DNA from: Arsenicibacter sp965247375
Lineage (GTDB): Bacteria; Bacteroidota; Bacteroidia; Cytophagales; Spirosomataceae
Assembly (NCBI GenBank): GCA_965247375.1
Contig: CBDFHU010000139.1
Location: forward strand, 1 to 64,000
Length of the DNA: 64,000 nt
Direction: 5' to 3'
The notes beneath the pieces are model-generated. The model did no database searches. It saw nothing but the letters and a program-made list of their open reading frames with translations, and was not told where the DNA came from. Both the position numbers and the translations under genes were made by a program. Below, one piece after another: positions 63,978-64,000 of the stretch; position 1 is the first letter of the stretch; every line of letters starts with the position of its first letter.

Positions 63978-64000
63978 ATGACTAAAAACCAATCCGTTCG

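Overview
The window looks like chromosomal DNA of a Bacteroidota member, most likely order Cytophagales (Spirosoma and relatives). Signs are a SusC/SusD pair, a SprB-repeat adhesin, DUF389 and YitT membrane proteins, a Bacteroidetes-type promoter (TTTG, 19 bp, TACTTTTG) in front of tRNA-Leu, and almost no Shine-Dalgarno sequences. No rRNA operon, prophage, complete IS element or CRISPR array was seen. The genus is an inference from gene content.

Layout. 1-1445: 3' end of a SprB-repeat surface protein. 1810-8685: a signalling block with an H-NOX gas sensor, its hybrid histidine kinase (interrupted by two frameshifts), a glycosyltransferase, a REC-Hpt protein, an NtrC-type sigma54 activator and a CheY-like receiver. 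The REC-Hpt gene has a sigma54-like promoter with repeated upstream sites. 8809-13301: a Tat-exported Gfo/Idh/MocA oxidoreductase, OsmC, a metallo-beta-lactamase-fold hydrolase and a DUF2268-like protein whose catalytic Glu is Gln. 13422-22276, minus strand: araB, araA, araD, an SSS symporter, kduI, kduD and uxuA. This set handles L-arabinose and uronates, the sugars of pectin. 22442-26507: a cytochrome c/sugar dehydrogenase fusion, a DUF3108 protein, an aminopeptidase and a small HMA-fold protein. 26651-36968: DUF389, then a two-component system divergent from a tolC-RND-MFP efflux operon whose RND gene carries a frameshift. 37117-48746: a TlpA-like thioredoxin, an EEP-family hydrolase, susC/susD, a large Cthe_2159-like beta-helix lipoprotein and an alpha/beta hydrolase. 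48863-51488: a small lipoprotein, a decayed flavoprotein/AraC pair and a beta-barrel protein. 51656-63927: YitT, an MMPL exporter, catalase, a serine hydrolase, YceI, Fur, a RelA/SpoT enzyme, tRNA-Leu(UAG) and trigger factor.

Recurring themes. First, palindromic repeats are dense between genes. One composite element (ends GTAGAGACGCAA / TTGCGTCTCTAC) lies in frame inside a histidine kinase, in the ATP-lid region. Second, several genes are broken: the H-NOX kinase (two), the RND pump (one), AraC (one) and a flavoprotein (truncated, one frameshift, one stop). The flavoprotein shows that real decay is under way; some of the others could be sequence errors. Third, most transcription units end in a clear hairpin, often shared by convergent genes.

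All functional calls come from reading translated sequence and recognising family motifs. No database search was run.
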